The translations under genes and the position numbers were made by a program. A model generated the notes under the pieces. It was not told the DNA's origin and did not search any database. It was given only the letters and a program-made list of their open reading frames with translations. A stretch of DNA of 64,000 nt from Sandaracinobacteroides hominis. GTDB lineage: Bacteria; Pseudomonadota; Alphaproteobacteria; Sphingomonadales; Sphingomonadaceae. The stretch's first letter is position 1. Each line of letters begins with the position of its first letter. Below are positions 17,163 to 25,703 of the stretch, piece after piece. The stretch is from contig NZ_JADCUC010000001.1 of NCBI RefSeq assembly GCF_016464365.1, positions 1-64,000 of the forward strand, in the 5' to 3' direction.

Positions 17163-18695
17163 GTGCAATCGAACCTGAGGGCCGTTCTACGGCAGATTCT
17201 TACCACAAACCATTCGCCCAACTTCATCGCCGAACAGAGAGGCATGTCACACAATACCGTGCGTAATTGGCGCAGGATCCTGGAGGAGAAGGAGATCACC
17301 TCCACGCAGCTTGATCTAATGACTGACCAGCAACTGGATAGTTTCATCCGCCGCCGTAGGCCCGCATTGAGGGGTACAGCGTTGCCAGATTGGGACGACG
17401 AGGTTCGGGCCATTCGTTCTGGCCTCAACAGGCTGGAAACCCACGCGATCTACGTGGGTCGGGTAGGTGAAGATTGTGCGATGGCTTACCGCACGTATTG
17501 TGAGCACCTTCGCCTTCACCTGCAAGCACTTGATCCGATATTGCGTCTTGATCATGTCCCAGGCTACGCCAATCAAACTGACTATGCAGGCTATATGCCG
17601 GAGGGTCGAGAAAACGGCGGGCACGAGCGCCGAAAATTTAAGCTCTTCGTTGCAGCCCTACCGTTTTCGCGGCTGATTGCCGCCGCGATCGTTCGCAGCG
17701 AAACCGTCGGCGACCATATCGAAGGCAATCAGCGAGCGTTGCACTATTATGGTGGCGTGCCGGCCATCCTGGTTCCCGACAATCTGAAAGCGGCGGTGAT
17801 CTCAAGGCCCAAGTACGGGCCGCCGAGGCTGCAGGAACAATACCAGGCCTTTGCTGACCACTATGGTGCTGCAGTGGTACCGGCACGTCCCGGCCGACCG
17901 CAGGACAAATCGGCAGTCGAGAATTCCGTTAAGTTGGTGCAGCGGCTGCTCGGTATTCGCCTATCCCAGCGGCCGCTGCTCGAAATCGACGAGATGCAGC
18001 GCGTGCTCGACGACATCGTGGAGCAGTTGAACAATCGGCCGATGAGGCGCGCGAACGGACATTCGCGTCGGTCATTGTTTGAGGCTGAAGAACGGATGCA
18101 CCTGAAACCGCTCCCCGCACAGCGGTTCGAACTGCGTGAGCCGACGGTCTCCCGCAAGATCGCGAAGGACTATCACGTCGAGTACAAATCCAACTACTAT
18201 TCCGTCCCGCATCGGCTTGTCGGCCAAAACGCAGACGTGCGGGCTACCGGGAGCCTCGTCGAGCTGTTTGTTGATGGGCTCTCGGTTGCCGTCCACACGA
18301 GAGCCTATTCGCTTAACTGCAGGATCACGAACGACCAACATCGGCCACCAAGCCACTCCTTTGCCTCCCAGACAGACCTCATGGAATGGGCAAAACGCTA
18401 CACGGCCGACGTCGAAAAGCTGGCCGAAGTTGAAGTCATGCGGACCGAACTTCCTGAGATCCAGCGGCGCCAGCGCATTGCATGGATACAGAACCTGCCG
18501 AGAATCCACGGACGGCAAAGATTCGAGCAAGCCTGCCGGCGGGCTAACAGCTTCCAGGACCTTAGGTTCGATCACGTCCGCAACGCGCTCGACAAAGGCA
18601 TTGAGTCCTCGATGCCGGAGCCTTTGGCCCAGGCGGCGCCGCCAAAGCCTCAGCGGAACGTTCGGGGCGCTCGCTACTTTGGCAAGAAGGGGTAA
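17163..18695 (+). CDS. istA: IS21-family transposase IstA
   Basis: 510 residues from GTG 17163, chosen because GGAGGAG (17149-17155) precedes it by 7 bp; an ATG at 17097 lacks a site. An N-terminal HTH (HSPNFIAEQRGMSHNTVRNW) precedes the DDE integrase core: NQTDYAGYMP (Asp), LVPDNLKAAV (Asp) and GRPQDKSAVENSVKLVQR (Glu). The C-terminal SKIA..KDYHVEYKSNYYSVP region is typical of IstA. It acts with IstB to move the element. No frameshift is seen. Confidence 0.92.
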   Translation: MQSNLRAVLRQILTTNHSPNFIAEQRGMSHNTVRNWRRILEEKEITSTQLDLMTDQQLDSFIRRRRPALRGTALPDWDDEVRAIRSGLNRLETHAIYVGRVGEDCAMAYRTYCEHLRLHLQALDPILRLDHVPGYANQTDYAGYMPEGRENGGHERRKFKLFVAALPFSRLIAAAIVRSETVGDHIEGNQRALHYYGGVPAILVPDNLKAAVISRPKYGPPRLQEQYQAFADHYGAAVVPARPGRPQDKSAVENSVKLVQRLLGIRLSQRPLLEIDEMQRVLDDIVEQLNNRPMRRANGHSRRSLFEAEERMHLKPLPAQRFELREPTVSRKIAKDYHVEYKSNYYSVPHRLVGQNADVRATGSLVELFVDGLSVAVHTRAYSLNCRITNDQHRPPSHSFASQTDLMEWAKRYTADVEKLAEVEVMRTELPEIQRRQRIAWIQNLPRIHGRQRFEQACRRANSFQDLRFDHVRNALDKGIESSMPEPLAQAAPPKPQRNVRGARYFGKKG

Positions 18696-18699
18696 GGCG

Positions 18700-19419
18700 A
18701 TGTACAGCACAAGAGAGCGACTTGTGTCGCTACACCTCGCAGGCATGGTGAAAGCCTTTGATCAGCAGTTGGGCTCATCCGCGTTTTCGGCGATGCCGTT
18801 CGAGGAACGGCTCGACCATCTTGCCGCTATGGAGGAGCACGAACGCGACCATCGGACACGTCGACGGCTTCTGCGGCAAGCCAAGTTCAAGATTGTGGCT
18901 GACCCGCGTGAGATCAACTTCGAGGCCCAACGCGGCCTTGATCGCGCCTATGTAGCGGAATTGCTGACCTGCGGGTGGATCCGACGCTGCGACAACGTAC
19001 TGATCACCGGCCCGGCCGGCTCCGGGAAGTCATTTCTCGGTTCCGCATTCGGGGCGGCAGCGATAGATTGCGGCCTGTCGGTTCGCTACGTTCGCACCAA
19101 TCCGATTCTCGAACAGATGGCGCTGGCGCACATCGATGGCTCGATCAGCAAGCTGCGCCATTCCCTGATCTCAGCATCGTTGTTGATCTTGGACGATTTT
19201 GGGATCGCGCCGATCACCCTCCGCGCCAAGGAGGATTTACTCGAACTGTTAGAAGGCAGGATAGACGCAGGATCGACCATTGTTATGGGTCAGCTGGCCC
19301 CTGAGGAGTGGCACGACTATCTCGACGCGCCGCACCTTGCCGACGCCATCATTGATCGGCTCTTTCAACGGTCACACCGTTTTGCACTGAAAGGCACATC
19401 AATGCGAATGCGGCTGTGA
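18700..19419 (+). CDS. istB: IS21-family helper ATPase IstB
   Basis: 239 residues, starting 4 bp after istA. It is a DnaC/DnaA-like AAA+ protein with Walker A TGPAGSGKSF and Walker B LLILDDFGIAP. The C-terminal sensor region ends YLDAPHLADAIIDRLFQRSH followed by RFALKGTSMR. IstB selects target DNA and stimulates IstA. It appears intact. Confidence 0.93.
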   Translation: MYSTRERLVSLHLAGMVKAFDQQLGSSAFSAMPFEERLDHLAAMEEHERDHRTRRRLLRQAKFKIVADPREINFEAQRGLDRAYVAELLTCGWIRRCDNVLITGPAGSGKSFLGSAFGAAAIDCGLSVRYVRTNPILEQMALAHIDGSISKLRHSLISASLLILDDFGIAPITLRAKEDLLELLEGRIDAGSTIVMGQLAPEEWHDYLDAPHLADAIIDRLFQRSHRFALKGTSMRMRL

Positions 19420-19426
19420 TTGCGGG

Positions 19427-19467
19427 GCAGACCTGCTGAGGCGGCACTGCCGCCACGGCAGGTCTGC
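19427..19467. terminator. Nested inverted repeat after istB
   Basis: The outer arms GCAGACCTGC (19427-19436) and GCAGGTCTGC (19458-19467) pair perfectly, and inside them GGCGGC-ACT-GCCGCC can form a second stem. This likely ends istB transcription and shields the neighbouring gene from it. Alternatively it belongs to the IS right end. Confidence 0.5.
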
Positions 19468-19545
19468 TCGCAACGCTAAGTCAGCAACGCCACGTCGAGT
19501 CTCGATACCGCGCAACATGGAGTCATTCAGCCCGCCGCCGCTATA

Positions 19546-21168
19546 TATCCGATTGTCCAGAAAGCGACCCTTGATGCCAACCTCGATCGTATCCGCCTTT
19601 TCGGGCGCCAACGTCCAGGGATTTGGGGTGGGCTGGGCCAGCCTTGTGGTGTTGTTGAACGAGCCTCCTTTTGTGCCGCGCCCGACGTTCAGATAGGCGA
19701 CCGAGCTGTCCGTCAGATTGTAGCTGATCGTAGCCGCCGCATCGATCGTGTCATCCTTGATCGTGTCACTGCGCGTGCCCCCTTGATAGGCAAGCCGAAC
19801 GAGGTTGGTCGGTGAGGTGTCGCCAAACAGATCCGGGCGCTTCTTTTCGAAATGGCCGTTCTTTTCTTCATGGCCGAATCTGGCGCCAAGGTCGAACCGC
19901 AGCCGTTCGTTGATCTCCCAGCTCAGCTGGCCGAACAGGGAAAACGCATCGCCATCCTGCTTGAAGTTGTTTTCCACACGACCCGTCAGATGGAAAGGCG
20001 GAGCGGCCGGAAATCCCCGATAATTGTTCGCCGTCGGGAAGCTTATCGTATGGTGGATATAAGCGCCGCCGATGATATAGCTGATCTTCTTGTCGGCTGG
20101 GGAAATATAGCGAAACTCCTGACTGTATTGCCTGAATTTTTCGCCAAACTGCGTGAAGATGTAGGGCTGGGGCGTCACATCCGTGTCATGGGCACCCTCA
20201 AAGTCGTAGTTCGTGTAGCTGGTAGTCGAGATCAGACTGCCACCATTCGCAAAATCATAGGTGATGATCAGGGCAGGATCATATCCCGTTTGCTTTTCAT
20301 ACGGGTTCCCGGCCCCGCCATTTGCCCCGTTGTAGGTGACGAACGGCAGCAAACCTCCATCAAGAACGCCAGCCGCCACAAGCACAGCCGGGTTGTCCGG
20401 CTGGATAAACTCAAAGGCAATGCCATCCGTTCTTAGGCCGCTGGCCTGCAGTTTCAGCAGGATATTCAGCTCGTCGGTCGGGTCAAACTCGATCATCGAG
20501 CGCAGGACCCAGCGTTCTGTTCGCGGATCTTCACGCCCGGTGAAGCGGTTTTCGACCCAGCCCTTCGCGTTCGAGTAGAGCCCCGACATCCTGACGTGAA
20601 CGGTATCACTCAACGGGATGTCGAGCGCGCCCTGCGCATTGGCAGCCCCATATTCCAGTTCATAGCCTCCGGACACATAGCCGCCGAAGCTATCCCCCGG
20701 GCGTCGGGAAATGATGCTTATTGCCCCGACACTGGTGTTCTTGCCGAACAGGACGCCCTGACTTCCCTTGATGATCTCCAGCCGTTCGACATCGAACAGC
20801 GCATCGCGCAGCTGCCTTGCACGCGGATGATAGACCCCGTCGACAAACAGGCCGACGGATTGTTCGAGCAACTGGTTGCTCGAAGCAGAGCCCACGCCGC
20901 GGACGCTGACCGCAACAAGGCCGATCGGAGATTCGTTGAACGTCACGCCCGGCGCCAGCGCCTTCAGATCCCTGAGTTCGACGATGTTCTGCCTGGCCAG
21001 CTCGTCCCCTGACATGACGCTCACGGGGATTGGCGTCGTTGCCAGAGAAGATTCGCGGCTCTGGGCGGTGACGACAATGTCGCTCAGGCCGGTTTCCTGG
21101 GCATGTGCGAAGGCGGGCCACCACAGCGCAGCCAAGCCGACAACCCCGCTTACGGTTTTTGACTTCAT
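19546..21168 (-). pseudogene. TonB-dependent receptor lacking the C-terminal barrel
   Basis: 541 receptor residues: signal peptide (MKSKTVSGVVGLAALWWPAF, AHAQ), TonB-box-like SDIVVTAQSRE, plug domain (LKALAPGVTFNESP, VGLFVDGVYHPRA, IIKGSQGVLFGKN) and a large part of the barrel up to KGRFLDNRI. The frame then runs into IS21-side DNA and ends 48 codons later in unrelated sequence (stop at 19399). Intact relatives have roughly 200 more residues, including the last barrel strands that end in Phe. An outer-membrane receptor without these cannot fold normally, so it is probably dead. Original substrate unknown; it neighbours a MarR regulator and a flavin monooxygenase. Confidence 0.82.
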
Positions 21169-21597
21169 TCAATCCTCCCCATCCCGTCACGAGGCAGCGT
21201 GATCCGGTACATTGCCAGTTCATCGCGCCTCAGCCCGGAGATATTGGTGGATTGGTTGGCAGTTGTCATCTAAAAAATAGGAATAATATTGTCCTTTGTT
21301 TTTCGGCTGCATTCTATCTGTGAAACATATTGCGTTTATATATCAATATATTATGTGTTAAATAGCTCAATATGGCGGAGAATTTTCTGGTAAAATATCT
21401 GGTAAATAATATCGGCCAGAATGGCTCGGCATCCCGGCGTAGCTCACTTCGGCCTGTCAGCCTGCGACCATTGGTGAGGGAAGGCGTGGACAAATGCTGG
21501 CTTTCAGGATGGATTCGACGCTAGCCAGAGCTGGCAATAGAAGCGGATCGGCGAGCACGGGGAATCGCAAGTCGATCGACGATCGGAGAGAATCTGC
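21169..21597. promoter_or_regulatory. AT-rich divergent control region
   Basis: About 430 bp between the receptor and the MarR gene. A block at about 21270-21400 is strikingly AT-rich compared with the rest of the window and contains TATATATCAATATATTATG. It probably holds promoters and MarR sites, but no exact dyad could be fixed. Confidence 0.4.
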
Positions 21598-22134
21598 GTG
21601 ACCTCAATGCCTTTGCTGATGGTCGACATGCTGGCGGCGGTGTACTGGTACGACGAGGCACTGCAGGCGGGATTGCGCGCCAACGGATGGGCGTCGCTGT
21701 CACGCACCCATTCGATGATTTTCACCAACATGTCGGCCGGTGTCTGCCGGCCGACGCAATTGGCGCGCAACATCGGGATCAGCCGTCAGGCTATCAGCCA
21801 CGCGTTGGCGGAGATGGAGGCCGCAGGGCTGGTGACTCTGGGGCCGGACCCGGATGATCGCCGCGCGCAGCGTGCCGCGTTTAGTCCGCAGTCCGCGGCG
21901 ATCCGGCGCGACGCGGTAAAGATTTTCGACACGATTGATGCAGTCCTCGCCTCCCGAGTCGGTGCGCGGGATGTCCAGCATCTGAAGGAGATCTTCAGTC
22001 GCGACTGGGGTGCATCGCCGGCAGAAATTGTGGCGACGGCATTCGGGTCTCCTCCTCCTGCACCAAAGCGTCGTGGACGTCCTCCGCGTTCCCCCAGGGC
22101 AAAGCCCCAACCGATCGAGCCGAGCAGATCCTGA
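21598..22134 (+). CDS. MarR-family transcriptional regulator
   Basis: 178 residues. GTG 21598 is preferred because GGAGAG sits 8 bp before it; ATG 21607 is the alternative. The winged-helix core is CRPTQLARNIGISRQAISHA, LAEMEAAGLVTLGPDPDDRR and AQRAAFSP, the standard MarR pattern with the DDRR wing. A Pro/Arg-rich tail (PPPAPKRRGRPPRSPRAKP) resembles an AT-hook and is unusual for MarR. It lies between the broken receptor and a flavin monooxygenase, which it may control. Confidence 0.85.
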   Translation: MTSMPLLMVDMLAAVYWYDEALQAGLRANGWASLSRTHSMIFTNMSAGVCRPTQLARNIGISRQAISHALAEMEAAGLVTLGPDPDDRRAQRAAFSPQSAAIRRDAVKIFDTIDAVLASRVGARDVQHLKEIFSRDWGASPAEIVATAFGSPPPAPKRRGRPPRSPRAKPQPIEPSRS

Positions 22135-22141
22135 CCCGAGG

Positions 22142-23404
22142 TCAGTGCGCCAGCGCGTTTGGCGGAAGTCCAAGCAGGGCCCGACCATGCAGTTCGAAGG
22201 CGATGTCGACATCGAACACGATGTGGGTGGACATGGCAAACAGGTCGCGGAAGTTCCGCTGGAAGGGATTGTCCAAAGACAGGGCGCCCGATCCGGCCCC
22301 TTCGGCCAGAAGCAGGGCGGCATCACGGCATTGTGCAACTGCAAGCGCCAGCTGGCCTCGCACAGCAATTCGCGCTGGCGTTTGCTCCGGCTCCTCAAGC
22401 TTTGCGACTTCAATCAGATTGCGCCCTGCATCCCGGATAAGTGCCTCCGCCGAACGCGCCAGGAGATCGGCGCGCCCAAGCCGTATGTGCGGGGCGACCT
22501 TTTCCGCCTGCACGGTGTTGCTTCCGCCACGAAGGTGATGCTCAAGTCGGTTCTGGTACGCTTTCAGCATCCCGCGCGTTGCGCCCAGGGCAGGGATGGC
22601 GGCAGACATCGCCAGGAATGGCAGCATGGGAACGCCATAGATGGGGTTCTCGAAGGCCCGCTCGTTTGGCTGGCGGCCACTCCGCGCCAGATTCACCACG
22701 GCACGGTCCGTCGGCACGAAGACGTCTTCCACAACAATGTCGTTGCTGCCCGTACCGGCCATGCCGAACATTTGCCAGGTGTCGGGCACCCGAACCTCCT
22801 CAGCCCGCAACAATACCATGGCTTGCTGCGGCGGGCCTTCCGCTTGGGGAATGAGACTGTTCAGCATCACCCAGTCCGCATGCATGATTCCGGTGCCCCA
22901 GCTCCAGCGGCCGGTGACGCGATAGCCGCCATCCACCGGAATTGCCTTTCCAGGAGGGGAAGCGGAATAAGGGGCAATGATATAGGGATGGTCGCCGCCC
23001 CAGATCGCGTCCAGCGTGGCCTTCGGAAAGTGCGACAGCAGCCAATTATGTTCAGCGCAGAAGGTCGCCACCCACGAGGTGGAAGGGTCGGCCTCCGCGA
23101 TCGCCAGACTGGCATCGATGAACGAATCGAAATCCGTCTCTATCCCGCCATAGACCTTGGGCACAAACTGATAGAAAAATCCGCTGTCGCGCAGCGCCTG
23201 CCAAACCGCATCGACCGGCCGACGCAAACGTTCCGCCTCCGCGGCGTTCGCTTCGATGAGAGGCACCAGGCTCCGAATGCGGCGGGTGAGTTCCTCGGGC
23301 GTGATTGCCGCCACCTCTTCCCTGGAAAGATAGCCGCCCTTAGGAATGCGACGGTCTGCGTCGCCACTTGATGTCTTATCCCGAGCCATGAAATCCTCTC
23401 TCAT
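22142..23404 (-). CDS. Acyl-CoA-dehydrogenase-fold flavin monooxygenase (group D)
   Basis: 420 residues, or 415 from the internal ATG 23389. The fold is that of acyl-CoA dehydrogenases, but the motifs are those of two-component oxygenases such as HsaA or HpaB-like enzymes: FFYQFVPKVYGGIETDFDSF, ADPSTSWVATFCAEHNWLLS, GYRVTGRWSWGTGIMHADWV, FGMAGTGSNDIVVEDVFVPTD, and no catalytic Glu motif of dehydrogenases. It would hydroxylate a phenolic or heterocyclic substrate using FADH2 or FMNH2 from a separate reductase. No reductase gene is nearby. The substrate is not identifiable. Confidence 0.75.
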   Translation of the reverse strand: MREDFMARDKTSSGDADRRIPKGGYLSREEVAAITPEELTRRIRSLVPLIEANAAEAERLRRPVDAVWQALRDSGFFYQFVPKVYGGIETDFDSFIDASLAIAEADPSTSWVATFCAEHNWLLSHFPKATLDAIWGGDHPYIIAPYSASPPGKAIPVDGGYRVTGRWSWGTGIMHADWVMLNSLIPQAEGPPQQAMVLLRAEEVRVPDTWQMFGMAGTGSNDIVVEDVFVPTDRAVVNLARSGRQPNERAFENPIYGVPMLPFLAMSAAIPALGATRGMLKAYQNRLEHHLRGGSNTVQAEKVAPHIRLGRADLLARSAEALIRDAGRNLIEVAKLEEPEQTPARIAVRGQLALAVAQCRDAALLLAEGAGSGALSLDNPFQRNFRDLFAMSTHIVFDVDIAFELHGRALLGLPPNALAH

Positions 23405-23702
23405 ACCGTTTCACGGGATGGAAACGCCGATATGATTTATTAGTCAAGTAATTTGCCTTTATTTTTTATCTGGCGCGGCGATTGGGTCCAGAGCCCAGGC
23501 GGACATCCGGGAAAATTCGCGATAGGTTCAGGCGTTCGCAGCAACCGTTCCCGGCTGGATTGCGAATCAAGGGCAGAATTTTGACACTGAGACTGAGGCC
23601 ACATCGGTGCGGAGGGTGGTCGGCTGTGGTCGACAGGGGCATTGCCATGGCTTGTATTGGAACATGTCGGCAATCCCGGCAGAGCCAAGCCGCGTATGAA
23701 AC
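23405..23702. other. Intergenic DNA without recognisable gene
   Basis: About 300 bp upstream of the monooxygenase. The first 60 bp are AT-rich (ATGATTTATTAGTCAAG...) and likely hold its promoter. The remainder shows only short frames with no family signature. Confidence 0.35.
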
Positions 23703-23789
23703 CCCTCGGAAGTCGCACTCATCAGGCTACTTCTCTACACCGGGGCACGGCTAGGAGAAATAGGCGACCTGCAGTGGGAATGGGTACGA
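23703..23789 (+). pseudogene. Tyrosine recombinase (phage integrase) fragment
   Basis: Reading from 23703 gives PSEVALIRLLLYTGARLGEI, GDLQWEWV. This is the integrase box I segment with the catalytic Arg of TGARLGE. No N-terminal or C-terminal part lies in frame on either side: a TGA stands just upstream and the frame closes shortly after. It is a short remnant of a former mobile element. Confidence 0.75.
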
Positions 23790-23968
23790 CCGCCGCCGCG
23801 CTACGGGACGCGCTGACCGACCAGCTCGTCAGAAAACACATGGCGGCCGACGAATGCCACGCCGGCTGCCTGCCGATCACAATCAACTCCGACCGTACAT
23901 GGCAGCATCCCGATACCGGTGCGACCCTGGAGCTAACGGCACTCATCGGCTGGCTGAATTTCGAAGCG
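23780..23968 (+). other. Unassigned remnant between integrase and dehydrogenase stubs
   Basis: From ATG 23780 the + strand encodes MGTTAAALRDALTDQLVRKH, then CLPITINSDRTWQHPDTGAT and LTALIGWLNF, before the frame enters antisense dehydrogenase sequence near 23969. The peptide is protein-like but unrecognised, and it is probably the N-terminal scrap of another disrupted gene. Confidence 0.3.
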
Positions 23969-24178
23969 CAGGAGATCGGGCCGATACACGCGCAAGGCCT
24001 CGGCAGTTTGTGCCCGATCGACGACGATGGGCGAGAGGCGGGGGGTGCCGGCACAAAAGGCTTGCGCCCTGTCCGGCGATCGCCCGGCAACGAGCACTTC
24101 GTGGCCGGCTGCCGCCAGCCGGTGCGCGATCCGGCCGCCAAAGCCGCCGTAGCCGCCAAGCAGCAGAATAAGGCTCAT
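23933..24178 (-). pseudogene. Saccharopine-dehydrogenase-like NAD(P)-binding protein, N-terminal stub
   Basis: The start ATG overlaps the stop of the upstream flavoprotein (ATGA). The peptide MSLILLLGGYGGFGGRIAHR, LAAAGHEVLVAGRSPDRAQA is a complete first Rossmann unit (GGYGGFG) with family-typical RTAEALRVYRPDLL-like continuation. After DLL the frame enters unrelated DNA and stops at 23933. About 300 residues are missing. It was evidently the second gene of an operon with the FAD monooxygenase. Confidence 0.7.
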
Positions 24179-25386
24179 TCCGCCAGAACCTTGTCAGTGG
24201 ACAGGTTGAGCGGTTTCAGCGGATTGCCGACAAGGCCACTTACCATGGCAGCCTGGATGAAAGTCGCCGGCCATAGCCTTGAAACCGGGCCGACCAGCCT
24301 GTCGCGCACGAACGGCAACAGCCGGCTGTCCGACTGATAGACCGGTGTGAACAGGTTCGTGAGCCACTGGTACAGCAGAACGTGGCGTCGTCGCAGCCGA
24401 ACTGCGGTTGCAACGGCCTCATCGACGGTCGCGGCGCTTTCCAACCCCATGGCCAGCGCCCAGGCGTCCAGCAGAGCCATATTCGCTCCTTGGCCCAGCT
24501 GCGGGCTGGCGGAATGCCAGGCATCCCCAATATGGATCAGCGCCTGCTCGGTCGGGCGCGCAAGCGTCCGATGGGCATAGCGCGCGAAGGTTAGCTGCGC
24601 CGGATCATCGATCTGGTCCAGCAACGGGGCACAGCTGGGCCACAGCTTCGCCACACGCGCTTTCCACGCAGCGAGGCCGCCCGCTTGCCATTCCGCCAGC
24701 CTGTCCGCTCGCAGCGACCAGAAGAAGGCGGTCTGCGGCTCGCCCGCGGCAGGAGGAGTCCCGATAGGCAAGACCCCCGCCATGATGCTGGCCCGTTCAT
24801 AACGCTGTTCCAGCGTGTGCGGATCGAACCCGGATGCAGGCCAGTCCAGGCTCGCCCAGAGTGCGCCATAGGCAAGTTCCCTGCCGGTTGCAGGCGCCAA
24901 CGGTGTGCGGGTGCCCAGCGCATCCACCACCAGATCGAATGGGCTACTCTGCTCTCCATCTGCGAACCGCAGAAATCTCCGGTTACCCTTCAGTCCGCTG
25001 CCGTTGATGGACCGGCCGGTGTGGATGGGAATAGCCGCAGCTTTCGCGGCGTTGAACAATAACGCGAACAGGCTTGCCCGATGGATGCCGATCCCGAACG
25101 CTTGCTGCCCGCGCAGAGCCGAGTAGCTAACGTCCAGCACGATGCGTTCGTTAGCCTTTCCAAACAGTCGGTCCACACGGGAGCCCATGCCAAGGGCCCG
25201 TTTTAGCAATCCCAGTTCGGCCAGAACTGCCATTCCGGTGGGCTGCAGCATCAGGCCTGAACCAATAGGCTGGGGGCTTTCGAACCGCTCGAACAGGCTC
25301 ACGTTGTTGCCGGCCCGTTGCAACATCAATGCGGCAGCCAGCCCACATGGTCCGCACCCGGCTATGGCAATATCCAACCCCTGCAT
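24175..25386 (-). CDS. FAD-dependent monooxygenase, UbiH/PHBH-like
   Basis: 403 residues from ATG 25386, which directly precedes the FAD-binding GLDIAIAGCGPCGLAAALML; an earlier ATG (25422) adds 12 atypical residues. The second FAD motif IHIGDAWHSASPQLGQGANM has the conserved GD and matches group A aromatic hydroxylases. The C-terminus is helical and hydrophobic, as in membrane-associated UbiH relatives. It would use NAD(P)H and O2 to hydroxylate an aromatic or polyene substrate. It is followed by the truncated dehydrogenase stub in one transcription unit. Confidence 0.78.
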   Translation of the reverse strand: MQGLDIAIAGCGPCGLAAALMLQRAGNNVSLFERFESPQPIGSGLMLQPTGMAVLAELGLLKRALGMGSRVDRLFGKANERIVLDVSYSALRGQQAFGIGIHRASLFALLFNAAKAAAIPIHTGRSINGSGLKGNRRFLRFADGEQSSPFDLVVDALGTRTPLAPATGRELAYGALWASLDWPASGFDPHTLEQRYERASIMAGVLPIGTPPAAGEPQTAFFWSLRADRLAEWQAGGLAAWKARVAKLWPSCAPLLDQIDDPAQLTFARYAHRTLARPTEQALIHIGDAWHSASPQLGQGANMALLDAWALAMGLESAATVDEAVATAVRLRRRHVLLYQWLTNLFTPVYQSDSRLLPFVRDRLVGPVSRLWPATFIQAAMVSGLVGNPLKPLNLSTDKVLAE

Positions 25387-25703
25387 TGCGGGGCGTGTAG
25401 ACCGGGACCGACATTGTTCCAATGGCTCGAAGCTACTACCGGACGCTGATGCGGCAATTCCAGATGCGCTAACGAACAGAGCTGTGCTGCTGTTCGTTTG
25501 TCGCTGATCGAACGGCTGCTATCCGGCATGATCAATCGGGCGCTAAACACCTAGGCTTCGCGCCGCCTCAGGTCGGCGCAACGATGCGGAGATTTCGGTA
25601 TGTACCGCCTGATGTCTTTGCATCGAAACACAGTTGACCCTCCGCTGAAACAGTCCCGGCATAGGGACGCGCTCCATCAGAATGTCTACAAAAGGGGCCG
25701 TCC
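25387..25703. other. Divergent intergenic region
   Basis: About 320 bp between the FAD monooxygenase and the TonB receptor, which are transcribed away from each other. It must contain both promoters. I see no clear operator dyad, RNA gene or repeat. Confidence 0.4.

Larger units (their letters stand above)
17097..19545 (+). mobile_element. IS21-family insertion sequence (ends approximate)
   Basis: The element carries istA and istB in the standard order. The right boundary is placed where the interrupted TonB receptor frame stops being receptor-like (about 19545). The left boundary is placed just upstream of istA. I could not find matching terminal inverted repeats or a target duplication by eye, so both ends are estimates and the element may be trimmed. 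Confidence 0.6.

Noticed and set aside
23642-24337. 231-codon + strand frame as one real gene
   Set aside because: It crosses an integrase fragment in another frame and then runs antisense to the dehydrogenase stub and the monooxygenase; only 23780-23968 could be genuine remnant coding.
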